The notes below the pieces were generated by a model. That model saw only the letters and a list, made by a program, of their open reading frames with translations, did no database searches and was not told the origin of the DNA. Of a stretch of DNA of 64,000 nucleotides, positions 1 to 9,783 are shown one piece after another. The position numbers and the translations under genes are program-made. Source of the DNA: Myotis daubentonii (lineage: Eukaryota > Chordata > Mammalia > Chiroptera > Vespertilionidae); the NCBI RefSeq assembly GCF_963259705.1, contig NC_081841.1, positions 91,401,063 through 91,465,062 on the forward strand, written 5' to 3'. How positions within the stretch are numbered: position 1 is the first letter of the stretch; every line of letters starts with the position of its first letter.

Positions 1-309
1 TGTTCTTTTGGAATGTGTTTGCTAGTGAATATCAAGATAAGAATGTTTCAAAGGAAGTTATGGTTATAAGTGGCCTCTGAATTTCGCTGATTCATAAAAT
101 TTAGCTCAAGGGAAAGAGGGTTAACCTTGCAGTAAACAGAAAGTTAAAGGGAAATCAGCACACCTTTTTTGCAGAAGCTCAGTTTTTCCTGTGCTTGTGG
201 CTTTTTGAGCAAGCTCTTTATTCTCATTTCCCCCAATCTGGCTCTGTAGCATTGATCAGATCAAACTGTAACATCTGAAACCTTATTAGTGACAGTGTCT
301 CAAAATTAT
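1..309. other. No recognisable feature
   Basis: AT-rich single-copy-looking sequence. I see no coding exon and no repeat family I can name. Confidence 0.4.
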
Positions 310-475
310 TTCAGGTGCACAATTCTACACCACATCATCTGTACACTGTAGTGTGTGTTCAACACCCAGAGTCAAGTCTCCTTCCATCACCATTTATCCA
401 TCCTATAGCCTCCTTCATGTTCTCCCTCCCTACCTCCCCCAAGCAATCACCACACTCCACTAGTTCACTCTAGAG
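310..475 (-). mobile_element. Old L1 3'-end fragment (antisense)
   Basis: The run 'caggtgcacaattctacacc' followed by 'caagtctccttccatcacca' matches the 3'UTR of old mammalian L1M-type elements read on the opposite strand. No open frame or TSD remains. The edges are approximate. Confidence 0.5.
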
Positions 476-1188
476 GCCAAGGACAGCACATGTGTGAAGC
501 TGTATTGACCTAATGGCAATAATATTTTGTATAAGGTAGAATTCTTTTTCTTTGTCACTTGTTTTGATTTATTACCCTGAATATATCTTATTCTCCAAAA
601 ACTTCATTTAAGAATATATGATGGATATTAAACTATTAGTCTTTGTGCTGAGTAAGATGTATACAGGAGTCTCACCTTCTTTTAATTTAAACCTTTCTAA
701 GAAATAACTTTTCCTTTGATTTTACTTTAACTTGCTAAAGAACTTCTAGCATAGAGAGAACACTTGGTTGATGACTCAGAGCATGAGGGAAAGGAAGGGA
801 GTAATTCTGGCACATGTACACCAGTTGAATAACAACTGGAGGATATTTTTATATTGATCGCTATTCTTAGTCTAAGGCCTGTAGTCAACTAGGGAGTAAT
901 TAAACTCAGTTAAACTTACCAGACTCAGAGATTTTACTTTGAATATTTCAATATCTAGGCCTTTGGGAAAACTTCTCTATGGTTAGCTGATTGTTGAAAT
1001 GCAAATCCTCTCTCATGGAATTCCCTCTCATTAATAAATGAAGAATAAAAACTTAACAGATTAAACTACAAGATAGTTAAAATTGTTCTTACTCTATTGG
1101 TTGATGATATGGCACGTATTTAGATTCGGCTGAATGTCAAAATCGCCACAAGCCAAGATATAGTCACTAATGAGGACTTTAACTTTTT
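476..1188. other. Unassigned AT-rich sequence
   Basis: No exon or repeat that I can name. It ends exactly at the left TSD of the composite retrotransposon. Confidence 0.4.
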
Positions 1189-1208
1189 CAATGTCTGATA
1201 CATATTTT

Positions 1209-1530
1209 TTTAATTTTGTTTTATTTCTTAAAGTATTACAAAGAGTATTACATATGTCTCCTCCCCCCCGCCCCCTTGACATTCCCCTGGCTTCCCTTAC
1301 CCCCCAGTGTCTTGTGTCCATTGGTTATTCTTATATGCATGCATACAAGTCCTTCGGTTGATCTCTTACCGCCCCGCCCCCCCACAACCCTCCCCAGGCT
1401 TCCCACTGTAGTTTGACAGTCTGTTCAATGCTGCTCTGCCTCTGTATCTATTTTTGTTCATTAGTTTATAATGGTCTTTATTATTCATAAATGAGTGAGA
1501 TCATGTGGTATTTTTCTCGGCTTCCCATGG
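1209..1530 (-). repeat. L1-type 3' end of the composite element
   Basis: Read on the minus strand it starts with 'taccacatgatctcactcat', the familiar end of L1 ORF2 and start of the 3'UTR. It continues through a G-rich polypurine stretch (plus-strand C-runs near 1261-1275 and 1371-1385) to AATAAA and an A-rich tail at 1209-1230. This module would supply the 3' end recognised during target-primed reverse transcription. Confidence 0.75.
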
Positions 1531-1540
1531 GCTGGCACAG

Positions 1541-1860
1541 CCTCACAGGGGCTGTCTCAGCCTCACAGGGGCCGTCTCAGCCTCACAGGGGCCGTCTCAA
1601 CCTCTCAGGGGGGTTGTCTCAGCCTCACAGGGGCCATCTCAGCCTTGCAGGGGCCGTCTCAACCTCTCAAGGGTTGTCTCAGCCTCACAGGGGCCGTCTG
1701 AGCCCCACAGGGACCATCTCAGTCTCCCGGGGCTGTCTCAACCTCACAGGGGCTGTCTCAGCCTCACCGGGGCCGTTGCAGCCTCACAGGGGCCATCGTA
1801 GCCTCACAGGGGCCGTCGCAGCCTCGCAGGGGCCGTCACAGCCTCACGCAGCCTCTTAGG
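1541..1860 (-). repeat. 20-bp GC-rich VNTR inside the composite element
   Basis: About 16 head-to-tail copies of a 20-bp unit, plus-strand consensus CCTCACAGGGGCCGTCTCAG. Most copies keep exact 20-bp spacing; one has 22 bp and one 19 bp. Copies nearest the GOSR2 part carry 'gtcgca' or 'gtcaca' where the others have 'gtctca', so the array has internal subtypes, as minisatellites that grow by unequal exchange do. The unit has no stop codon on the plus strand, so several frames stay open by chance. Confidence 0.9.
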
Positions 1861-1876
1861 GGGAGCTGTATCCCAC

Positions 1877-2250
1877 GTTGGGGGTGAAAGTGTGAGACAG
1901 AAGCTCCTCTCGCTGTCTCTCCTGCTGCTCCCTTGCGTTTGCCGATGCTGGAAGTTTCTGAGAGCAATCTGCAGGTGCTGGACATCATACTTTAACTGGT
2001 CAACACGAAGTTTGGCATTCTGTCTTTTGTTGGGCGGCTCCTTGATAGACAAAATCTCCAGGCGTTCTTGGTGGCTGAATATCTGGTATGCTTGCTTGGA
2101 TTTCGTTTTCTACTAAGTGCACAGACTGCTTGTCTGCCGTCTCCCGGTGTCCCATGTGAGACTGGATCTGGTGGACCTGCTTGTGTGTTTGCTGGTACAG
2201 CGGTTCCATGTCACCAGCCCAGCCGGGTCCGGCTCCGGCTTCCTCCGAAC
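1877..2250 (-). pseudogene. GOSR2: Captured processed GOSR2 (membrin) fragment
   Basis: GOSR2 is a Golgi v-SNARE that acts in ER-to-Golgi and intra-Golgi fusion. On the minus strand the GC-rich 5'UTR leads into an ATG at 2209-2207. The translation begins [20 protein letters not shown] and includes [18 protein letters not shown]. After a small deletion that shifts frame, a second frame reads [20 protein letters not shown] and [13 protein letters not shown]. These are the N-terminal helical part of GOSR2; the SNARE motif and C-terminal membrane anchor are absent. Several exons' worth of coding sequence run together without introns, so the source was spliced mRNA. Homology fades near 1877, after 'gagcttctgtctc', just before the VNTR. 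The broken frame and missing SNARE domain argue against any SNARE function; it is a passenger or structural module of the composite retrotransposon. Confidence 0.88.
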
Positions 2251-2883
2251 CTGATTCTGCTTCTTGAATGTGTCCCTTATGTATGTGAGGAGTTGAAATC
2301 TACAGTTTGTTGGGTTAGGCTGCAAAGGCGCAGGTGGTTCCCTTTGTGCCACTGGTACAGCTTGGGTGGGGATGTAAATTGAGTAGGGTGGGGTCTCTGG
2401 GAATCACCAGGGTGGAGCAAAGAGCAATGGCGTCTCTGCGACTCCTCGCCTCTCCGCGATTCCGCGATTCCGCGTCTCCGCGTCCCTGAGTGCCAGGGAG
2501 CAGCTCTGCGAGAAAGCCACCCTCGCTCTCCGACCCGCTGCAAGGCCATCCTGCCTCTCCCCATAGGGGTCTGGGACCTCAGAATCCCGCCCCAAACAAA
2601 CTCAGTTGATGTGAGAGTTTGTAACCCCTTTCAATTGAAAAAAACTGCACATTCAGTTGCAGCCCGCCTGACGCGCGACTCCGTACCTCTGTTCTTGGCG
2701 CCTCTGTATATCCTACTCAGTCTCAGTGCACTTCTTTCTTTCCTTCCAGTTGTAGAGCTTCCACTGGGCCAACTTTCCCATGGTTCTGAATGATAGCTGT
2801 TTGTCTTATAGTTGGTAGTTTCAGTGTTGTTGTGGGAGGCAGCGCGCACAGGTCTGTACCTTACGCCGCCATCTTGGTTCTCC
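2251..2883 (-). promoter_or_regulatory. L1/HAL1-type 5'UTR (likely internal promoter) of the composite element
   Basis: It begins with GAACCAAGATGGCGGCG and continues with 'tcattcagaaccatgggaaa' and 'ggaagctctacaactggaag'. The 5'UTR of the HAL1-like element at 23305-24021 has matching blocks in the same order ('ccagaaccacaggaaggctg', 'ggaaattctacaactaggag', a later 'gggagaggc' block). The shared module suggests a common promoter. The join to GOSR2 lies near 2250 ('agaatcag' next to 'gttcggagg'). The exact L1 boundary cannot be fixed without a consensus. Confidence 0.7.
2866..2877 (-). promoter_or_regulatory. YY1-like site at the 5' end of the composite element
   Basis: The plus strand reads GCCGCCATCTTGG; the minus strand reads CCAAGATGGCGGC. 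In human L1 a YY1 site (CAAGATGGC) in the same position sets the transcription start. The position within a few bases of the element's 5' end suggests the same role here. Confidence 0.6.
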
Positions 2884-2903
2884 CAATGTCTGATACATAT
2901 TTT

Positions 2904-3700
2904 AATCCATGGGAAGCAAAAGCCTTTCTGTCAATTTTTTTTTCTTTTTTAAACCACAGATTGAGGAAACAATGAGATGGAAATACTGCTCTGAATGTAG
3001 TTCTTACCAATTATAAAAATTATTTATTGAAGTAGAATTGATTAAAACCTTGGGAAGGAGTAACCATGATAGAACTGTTTTTATAACTGCAAAAGAAAGA
3101 AAAGCTGGGCATATCAGATAGTAACAGTGACTCTAGAAAATATATTTTAGGAAAGGATAGATATTTTTCAATGTCCAGCGACTTGGAAAGAGAAGACAGT
3201 ACAAGAAGAGAGAAAGGGAGAGAGAGAGAAAAGAAAAGAGAAGAAAAGAAAAGAAAAAATCTTTACGGCAAAATTTTTTTGATTAGCAGGAAAGAGGGAG
3301 GGAACCATTAAGAACAAGGACATTTCTGATGGGTTTGGATATTAAGAGAACATGTACAGAAATTGAAATACAAGCATGTGCTCAAGGACAAATTCAGAAG
3401 AAGGGCATAAAACCAGTAAAAAAAAAATACCTGCCAAGCTCATGTTCAGACTGAGCGGAGGCTGGAGAGAATGCTAAAGACAACAGAAAAGGGCTCTTTA
3501 ACGCTGCATTCAAAACAGGAAGAACAAGTAAAGGCTAAGCTCATTGCTTGGGGCAGATGGAATAATATTAACATGATGGAAAGCAGACCTACCCAACTAT
3601 TTGGCTTCTCTCTTTATCAAAGAGAGTGATCTTCAACCTGGAATGTGTAAGAGAAACATGGATAAGAAATAAATTGAAGCACAAGATTGGTGATGATAAT
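2904..3700. repeat. Unassigned sequence with a GAAA-rich purine tract
   Basis: The only structured part is a purine-only simple repeat near 3203-3260 (GAGAGA then GAAAA repeats). The rest shows no exon or repeat family I recognise. Confidence 0.5.
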
Positions 3701-3711
3701 AATTGCAACTG

Positions 3712-3945
3712 CAATTTGTTGAGTTTCTACTCAGGACTGAGCACTAGGAAAGAAAATTTAGTTACTTTTTTTCTAGTGCTAATGGCAGCTATGCATGGGA
3801 GCTATTGCTATTAACCCCATTTTACAGGCGAGACCACTAAGGCTCAGGAAGATTTAATAACAAACCTCAAGTTACATGACCAGTAAGTAATGGGCTAGGA
3901 CTAAAATCCTGGTCTGACCTGCTTCAAAGTCTGACTCTTTTGACT
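3712..3945 (-). mobile_element. MIR SINE
   Basis: The core reads 'taaccccattttacaggcga' followed by 'gactaaggctcagg'-like sequence and 'catgaccagtaagtaatggg', which is the MIR core on the reverse strand. Old and diverged. Confidence 0.75.
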
Positions 3946-4176
3946 GGATACCCTGACTCCCATGCCTATCAGCCTCTAGCTATTTTAAACAGGGTTGTTG
4001 TGTCTTTCAGCTTAAATTATGTTGTAAGAGACATAACCGAACAAAACCCAGTAGGTGTTATTGAAGGGCCACAGTGTGTAACTGCAGGGGAAATAAGGAA
4101 AATGGAATATCAAAATGACAAAAACAGATAAAGACTGTCTTGATTTCTTTTTTGAAGGTTCACCTTGGGCCATCTG

Positions 4177-4368
4177 CAGAGGTCCTCAAACTTTTTAAAC
4201 AGGGGGCCAGTTCACTGTCCCTCAGACATTCCACACATGCGCACTGTGGGCCCGGGACGAGTCGGCTGCTAAGCAGGACAGGCAGCAGTGGCAAAAACAC
4301 CCGGCGGGCTGGATAAATGTTTTCGGCGGGCCGCATGTGGCCCGTGGGCCGTAGTTTGAGGACCCCTG
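4177..4368. mobile_element. Non-autonomous hAT transposon
   Basis: The ends CAGAGGTCCTCAAACT and AGTTTGAGGACCCCTG form terminal inverted repeats around a short GC-rich centre (GGCGGGCCGCATGTGGCCCG). There is no transposase. A clean 8-bp TSD is not visible. Confidence 0.75.
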
Positions 4369-4606
4369 ATCTAGAGCAAAGAGCTTCCTTAGCACACTTG
4401 AAATTATGTTATGTAAGTGAATTGTAAATGAAAGTAAGGGTCCTTAGGAGGCAGCATAGGTTCACAAAAGCATCCCAAAGTAACACTCTTACCTTCCTGC
4501 CTCTCTTCCTTCTTACTTAACTAGCACCCGTCTTGTTTGAAAGATGATTCCACATGGCTTATCAACAAGTTGAATTAATGTAGGCTCAGTTGGATAGATT
4601 CAGGTT

Positions 4607-4691
4607 TGATTGAACTACTTTTTATTTTATTTTTAAAATTCTACCTGAGGATTTTTTCCATTGATTAGAGAGTAGAAGGGAGGGAGGAGGG

Positions 4692-4742
<51 letters not shown>

Positions 4743-4948
4743 TCCATGTGAGAAAGACACAACTGGTTGCCCTCCTTCCTCCTCTCCCCCCCTCCTCACC
4801 TCCTCCTCCCCCCCTCATGTATCCCTACTGGGGCTGGGAGCCTGCAATGAGATACGGTGCCCCTGATGGGGAATTGAACCCTTGTCTTCTGTCTGCAGGC
4901 CAGTGCTCTAACAACTGAGCAAAACTGGCCAGGGCTGATTGAACTACT
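4607..4948 (-). mobile_element. VES-type SINE with expanded (GA)n, with TSDs
   Basis: The tRNA-like head lies at the right ('aactgagcaaaactggccag'). The TSD TGATTGAACTACT is at 4607-4619 and 4936-4948. An uninterrupted GA array of about 40 bp sits inside at 4696-4738, next to a C-rich region, so the SINE body (4620-4935) is longer than its relatives. Confidence 0.85.
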
Positions 4949-5106
4949 CTAGATAGACAGGTTCTATTGAAATGAAGATACCATGTTTGTTTATGGCGTC
5001 CCCCTGTCTATCCAGATAGCAGCTCTATAAAAAGGAAATGTAGGTTTTTGGCCTGAACTGTTCTTGGTAAACCCCTGTTGGTTCCTGGTATTTATTGCCT
5101 TCTAAT

Positions 5107-5328
5107 CAGTGGTTCTCAACCTTCTTAATGCCGCGACCCTTTAATACAGTTCCTCATGTTGTGGTGACCCCCAATTTCATTGTTACAAATTGAACATAAT
5201 TAAAGCATAGTGATTAATCACAAAAACAATATGTAATTATATATGTGTTTTCTGATGGTCTTAGGCAACCCCTGTGAAAGGGTCGTTCGACCCCAAAGGG
5301 GTTGTGACCCACAGGTTGAGAACCGCTG
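5107..5328 (-). mobile_element. SPIN-like non-autonomous hAT (copy 1)
   Basis: The ends CAGTGGTTCTCAACCTTC and AGGTTGAGAACCGCTG are inverted. Between them lie the typical blocks 'acagttcctcatgttgtggt' and 'gtgattaatcacaaaaacaa'. These match the SPACE INVADERS hAT family, known for horizontal transfer among tetrapods. The flanking octamers do not match, so one flank has changed. Confidence 0.8.
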
Positions 5329-5578
5329 TAAGTTCTTACGAATAATCTATAGATGTCAGCATTCCTCAAGCTGTTTTCCGAAGAACTCCAAAGATGCTAG
5401 AAAAGTTAATAGGTGCCATCTCATGATAGCACAGCCTGGGAAATGCTGATCTGTGCAAGAATTTGTTCTTAATCTTTGCCAGGAATCCACATCAAGATCA
5501 TTGACCTGTGATTTAGGGAATCAAACTCTTTCATTCTTTTCAAAATCTGAACAGGATTGTTTGCCTTTTCTTTGATTT

Positions 5579-5831
5579 CTCTTTATACTCTTCTTTTTAA
5601 AAAACATTTTTTTTATTGATTTCATGGAGGAAGAGAGAGATAGAAACATCAATGATGAGAGAGAATCATTGATTGGCTGCTTCCTGTGAGCCCCACACTG
5701 GGGAGCCCAACAGTGGGTATTGAGCCCACCACCCTGGCATGTGCTCTGACTAGGAATCGAACCGGGGACTTCCTGGTTCATAGGTTGACACTCAACCATT
5801 GAGCAACACTGGCTGGGCTCTTTATACTCTT
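5579..5831 (-). mobile_element. VES SINE with TSDs
   Basis: The perfect 14-bp TSD CTCTTTATACTCTT is at 5579-5592 and 5818-5831. The poly(A) is at the left as T-rich sequence and the tRNA-like head ends with 'gagcaacactggctggg'. Confidence 0.88.
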
Positions 5832-7134
5832 TATTTAGTTCATAGCTATCTGTTCATTCAGCATCCTAGAATATATATATATTTCATGTTGGCTTGGTGA
5901 TTTGAAGTCCTTTAAAGGAGTTAGGCACATTCTTAATTGCTTTGGGCTTTAATGCCTATTCATGCCCCACCTTTTGAGATCTGAGGAGGAATTAGATATG
6001 GTATGTGTAATGTCTGGTAGATTAAAGTAGGAAGAATTATTTGAAGATACAAATAGAGACATTTCATATTAGTATAATGAAGTGCTTTCTAAGAGTTTGA
6101 AAAGTTCAAATAGAGATTATATCCATTAGAGATATAAAGAGGAGATTCATACATTGGATGGGATATTAGAGAAGATGGACCTTCTGACGCTAAGATTTCT
6201 TTGATTATAGACATTTCTGTTTCATACATAGTCAGAAATAGGGTAGTCCTTGGGTACTGTCAAAACCTTGGAGGTCAGTGGCTATTTTGTTGTGGTACCA
6301 TTATTACCCAAGAATAAGCAGTGCCATCTTAAGTTCTGAAGAGTAATTGCTGCCTTGGTTATTCAAAGGGCATGGGTTGTTGGATAATGGATCTATTTTA
6401 GGGACCCTTTAGTTTGTTACAGTGAAATGTTGGTTGCCACCACTGCCTGATTCTACAATAGCACTATTCTAAGTAGTTTTCTTTTTATTGATCTCCAAAG
6501 AAGAAAAAGCAAGTTTTGTTTAGGCAACTATTTGCATATAACATGACTGTGTTGAGATTAAAACTTTGCAGAAGTTTGAAATAAAATGGAATTAGTCTTG
6601 CCCTGTAGGTAGGAAGCAATGCTTGTGAGATTTTTGCCAGGATAAAGAACTTCAGTCAGTATTCACTTTTTCAACACAAGTCATGGTTCTTTGAAAATAG
6701 GTCATTTCCTCAAACTAATGAATAAATACGTAAAGTAATGGGATTAACAGGATTGTATTTTATTGTTAAAAGAAAACATTGCCAGGAATTATAGCTGGTC
6801 TTCAGGACAAGTCTTTGGGTGAATTTCATGGCAATATCAGCATTTGAAAAACTTAACGGAATAGTTTTACATTGTTCAGTGCACACTTGGTACTTAACAA
6901 TACGAAACAAACAAGGGACTGATAAAATATGACTGTTGTTTAATAAGTTGCATTAAGAGTAATGTTGGATTAGCCAGCAGGTGGTCTTGCCTGACTGCAA
7001 GAACTATGGGACATTGACTATGATGGTATAAAAAAGTTATGCAATCTTTTATAGGATTTTGTTTCTTTGTGTCCCTGTTCTAAAGTACTTCATCGCAGTG
7101 ATTAGACTGTGTTGTAAAAATGTATTCATGTGTG
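5832..7134. other. Unassigned AT-rich sequence
   Basis: About 1.3 kb without an exon-like ORF, TSD pair or repeat that I can name. There is a short TA run near 5872. Confidence 0.4.
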
Positions 7135-7372
7135 TCTTTCTTAGTAGATTGAGTGTAAGCTCCTTGAGGGCCATTATGGAGTGTGTCTTAGTCATTATTA
7201 TACTGTACTTAGTTCCTGATGGCTGCATGTAGCCACTAGGCGGGTGATCACAAAGCTCCATAGACATGATGGTTTGAACCTCCCCCAAATCTTCTTGTTT
7301 GCACAGACTTCCTAGCCAAGCTCTGTGGTGGTAACAAATGTTTGTTGAATGAACAAAAAGAGGAATGAATGA
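7135..7372 (+). mobile_element. L2 LINE 3' fragment
   Basis: 'gtgtaagctccttgagggcc' near the start and 'aaatgtttgttgaatgaaca' near the end are the L2 3'UTR signature. Confidence 0.55.
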
Positions 7373-7611
7373 ACAGGCAAACTTTTTGCTGTGTTGTGGA
7401 ATATTCTTCTGGAGATAGGACTGACCAGTACAGACATTGGTGTCCTACTACGCGTGTGGCAAGTGGAGCATGCAGGTACTATTCATGGTAGTTGTGATAT
7501 CGCTGCAGACCTGCCTCTCTTCCTGATAGTTTGGAAGTCCTTCCTGCCAGTCTTCCCATCCTATGAAGCAGCAGCTAGCATGTGGTTTTCTTTTGTTTTT
7601 CCTTTTTTTTT

Positions 7612-7850
7612 TTTATTCTCAGTATTTTTGAATACTTCACATATGCCAAGCACTGTGCTGGTGCTTTTGCATATATTCTGTTTTAATAATATATGAAGTT
7701 TTCAGTTAAAAAATTTTTTTTACTGTCATGGAAACAAAAATACAGAGCTACGTTACACATTGTTACACAGAAATAAACTGAAAATGCCAAGGTTTGATCA
7801 AAGTGTCCCAGGTTCCAGATGTCATGTTCCTTCCATTATACCATATAGCC
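7612..7850 (-). mobile_element. Probable MIR SINE
   Basis: It contains 'tatgccaagcactgtgctgg' followed by a weak MIR core on the reverse strand. Very diverged. Confidence 0.45.
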
Positions 7851-8212
7851 TCCCTGGATTGTGCCTTGTCTTTGCTCTTTTATTTCTCTCTATCATCTCT
7901 GTCCTTCCTCACCTGCCCATTCTCTTACCCAAAACACAGGTTGAGGTGGGTCCTTGGCACACCACTTTTCGAAGCACACTGAAGTTGGGTTCATGTTATC
8001 TCATGTCCCCAGTTTTCAGCCCTCTTTAACCCTTTGCTCAAAGCCAGGCCATTGCCCACGTATAGTAACTTAGTCTTTGTCCCTCCTGTTTCTTCCCAGA
8101 CAGGCCTGAGCATTATGGAAAAATTCATCTTCCTGCCAGGCCAGTTGTATCGTTCTTCTCCAATATACTCTTTGGCAACTCTCCCTCTTTTTTTCCAGAG
8201 GGGCAGCATTGA
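7851..8212. other. Unassigned pyrimidine-rich sequence
   Basis: Short open frames here have no recognisable domain and look like chance. It may be a decayed L2 but I cannot support that. Confidence 0.3.
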
Positions 8213-8455
8213 GGGGTGGTTGAAGTCATGGGCACTAGAGTCAGAATGCCAGGGTTCAGATCGGACTCTTACTGCTTCCTAACTGTGTGACCTTGGATAA
8301 GTTACCTCTGGGTTTCAGTTTCCTCACCTGAAAAGTGAAGATGAGAAAGAATAGTACCAATATCGCAGGGTTATTGATTTAATCCACATAAAATCCCTTA
8401 AAGTAGAAAGCCCACAGTAAACCCTTCAATAAATATTAGGTATTATTTTGAATAA
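8213..8455 (+). mobile_element. MIR SINE
   Basis: 'taactgtgtgaccttggata' and 'tcagtttcctcacctgaaaa' are the MIR core, followed by 'caataaatattaggtattat', the MIR 3' end. Confidence 0.85.
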
Positions 8456-8868
8456 AGGCCAAGAGCCTCCCTCTACTTAAGACTCATTCATAGGTTGGAT
8501 TTTCCTGATCTTTTGCTTCCCATTCATCCCTCTTTCCCATTTTCTGTGTGTTTCTCAAGTCTGTGTCAGCAAATCCAAGCCTGGGCCTTATCTTCCACCT
8601 CCAAACCACTCTCCTGGCTGGGCTTATCCTCCTGTCCACCTGTGTCAGTTGGCCTCCTTTACAGAGATGTAAGAGCCTTCAAAAACCCCCTTTCCTTCAT
8701 GACACCTTTCTTACTAAGAGTGAGAGGCGTGAGTAATTCCCCTGCTTGCACGGTTTCTGAGCATGCAACTTCCCCTGACCACAACACAGTGGCATTGAGC
8801 ATGTTTGTGAAAAGAGATCATTGTTTCACTATTTGCTCTGTATCTGCTTGTGTGTCTAGATTTAATCA
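8456..8868. other. Unassigned sequence
   Basis: Pyrimidine-rich and without a supported exon. It could be a worn L2 segment; the evidence is too weak to call. Confidence 0.3.
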
Positions 8869-9783
8869 CAGGGGTGGGGAACGTTCAGCCGGAGGGCCCT
8901 ATCATTTGGTCTGGCTCTGCCAAGGCAACTGCAGGCAGGACTCAAAGTTCAATAAATCTAGGAGCTTTTTTCATAGCAACATAATTTTTAAGTTGATAAT
9001 CTTGTGTGGACCTCAAATCTATATATATATATCCTAAGTGACTGAACAACTGAACAACCGGTTGACTGGTTGCTATGACACACACTGACCACCAGGGGAC
9101 AGACACTCAATGCAGGAGCTGTCCCCTAGTCAGTGCACTCCCACAGTGCCACTCAGCTGACCGACCCATCCCAGAGGTCCACCAGCCCAGCGGCAGCCAC
9201 TCCCTCCCTCAGTAGTCCTGCAGGTCCAAACTCCGGAGAACGGGCCAGGCACTGCCGGACTGGCACTGCCGGCATGATTCCAAAGGTGCCACCGGCCTCC
9301 TGGAAGTCAGCCTTGGGCACTGTGGCCACTTCCCCTGCTAGACTCCACAAGGGAGAAAAGATATAAAAGCTGCCCCCAGTGGCTCCCGACAACTGGTGTG
9401 AACATCAGTGGGACAGATCAGGATCCCAGGCCGGCAAGGGTGTTCCACCACCCACCTGGAGGACTGATCACCTCCCGCTCCCCGCTCCGTCCCTTTGGGA
9501 TGGGTGCCAGATGCAGGGCTTATGGCTGGTGAGCACTGCTGCAGCGGCATGAGCCTCTCCTGATCAGGACTGACTGGGCGTGAGCCTGTGGCAGGAGCAG
9601 CAGGGCCGGGATGAGTGGGAGCAGCAGGCAGGAGTGGCAGGTGGCGTTGGACTGCCGGTTTTGACCCAATCCCTACAGGCCACGTCAAGGGACCTCACCT
9701 GTGCACGAATTCGTGCACTAGGCCTCTATTGATGTTATAAATATCCAAGTGGCCTTTGGCAGAGAAAAGGTTCCCCACCCCTG
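8869..9783. mobile_element. Non-autonomous hAT split by a Helitron
   Basis: The left end CAGGGGTGGGGAACGTT and right end AAGGTTCCCCACCCCTG are terminal inverted repeats. The hAT sequence occupies 8869-9017 and 9729-9783. Joined across the insert it resembles the uninterrupted relative at 58627-58839, including 'ataaatatccaagtggcc'. Confidence 0.8.
9018..9728 (+). mobile_element. HeliBat-type Helitron nested in a hAT
   Basis: It starts with TCTATATATATATATCCTAA and ends in GTGCACGAATTCGTGCAC followed by 'taggcctctatt'. The palindrome is the Helitron 3' hairpin. The insertion lies between host A and T without a duplication. It carries about 600 bp of GC-rich filler with no ORF that I recognise. 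Confidence 0.85.

Larger units (their letters stand above)
1189..2903 (-). mobile_element. SVA-like composite retrotransposon (L1 5'UTR / GOSR2 mRNA / VNTR / L1 3' end), TSDs included
   Basis: The body spans 1209-2883 and is flanked by a perfect 20-bp TSD, CAATGTCTGATACATATTTT, at 1189-1208 and 2884-2903. On the minus strand the order is: an L1-type 5'UTR (about 2883 to 2251) beginning with CCAAGATGGCGGC; an intron-less segment of GOSR2 mRNA (about 2250 to 1877); a GC-rich 20-bp tandem array (1860 to 1541); and an L1-type 3' end (about 1530 to 1209) with a G-rich tract, AATAAA (reverse complement at 1220-1225) and an A-rich tail. One TSD pair enclosing all four parts shows that they moved together as one RNA. 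L1 proteins very likely mobilised it, judging from the tail and TSD length. No intact protein is encoded. SVA and LAVA in apes have the same logic but different parts. I know of no described bat element with this design. A one-off chimera made by template switching is the main alternative. Confidence 0.85.

Noticed and set aside
1491..1859. 122-codon and other frames through the tandem array
   Set aside because: The 20-bp unit lacks stops, so several frames stay open at once; the predicted proteins are artefacts of the repeat.
1541..1860. CRISPR-like regular spacing
   Set aside because: The units are contiguous without unique spacers, and the genome is mammalian; it is a minisatellite.
1877..2250. 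A functional GOSR2 gene
   Set aside because: The frame is shifted, introns are absent, the SNARE and membrane parts are missing, and it lies inside a retrotransposon.
8495..9037. 180-codon open frame
   Set aside because: It runs from unassigned sequence through a hAT and into a Helitron start, so it cannot be one ancestral gene.
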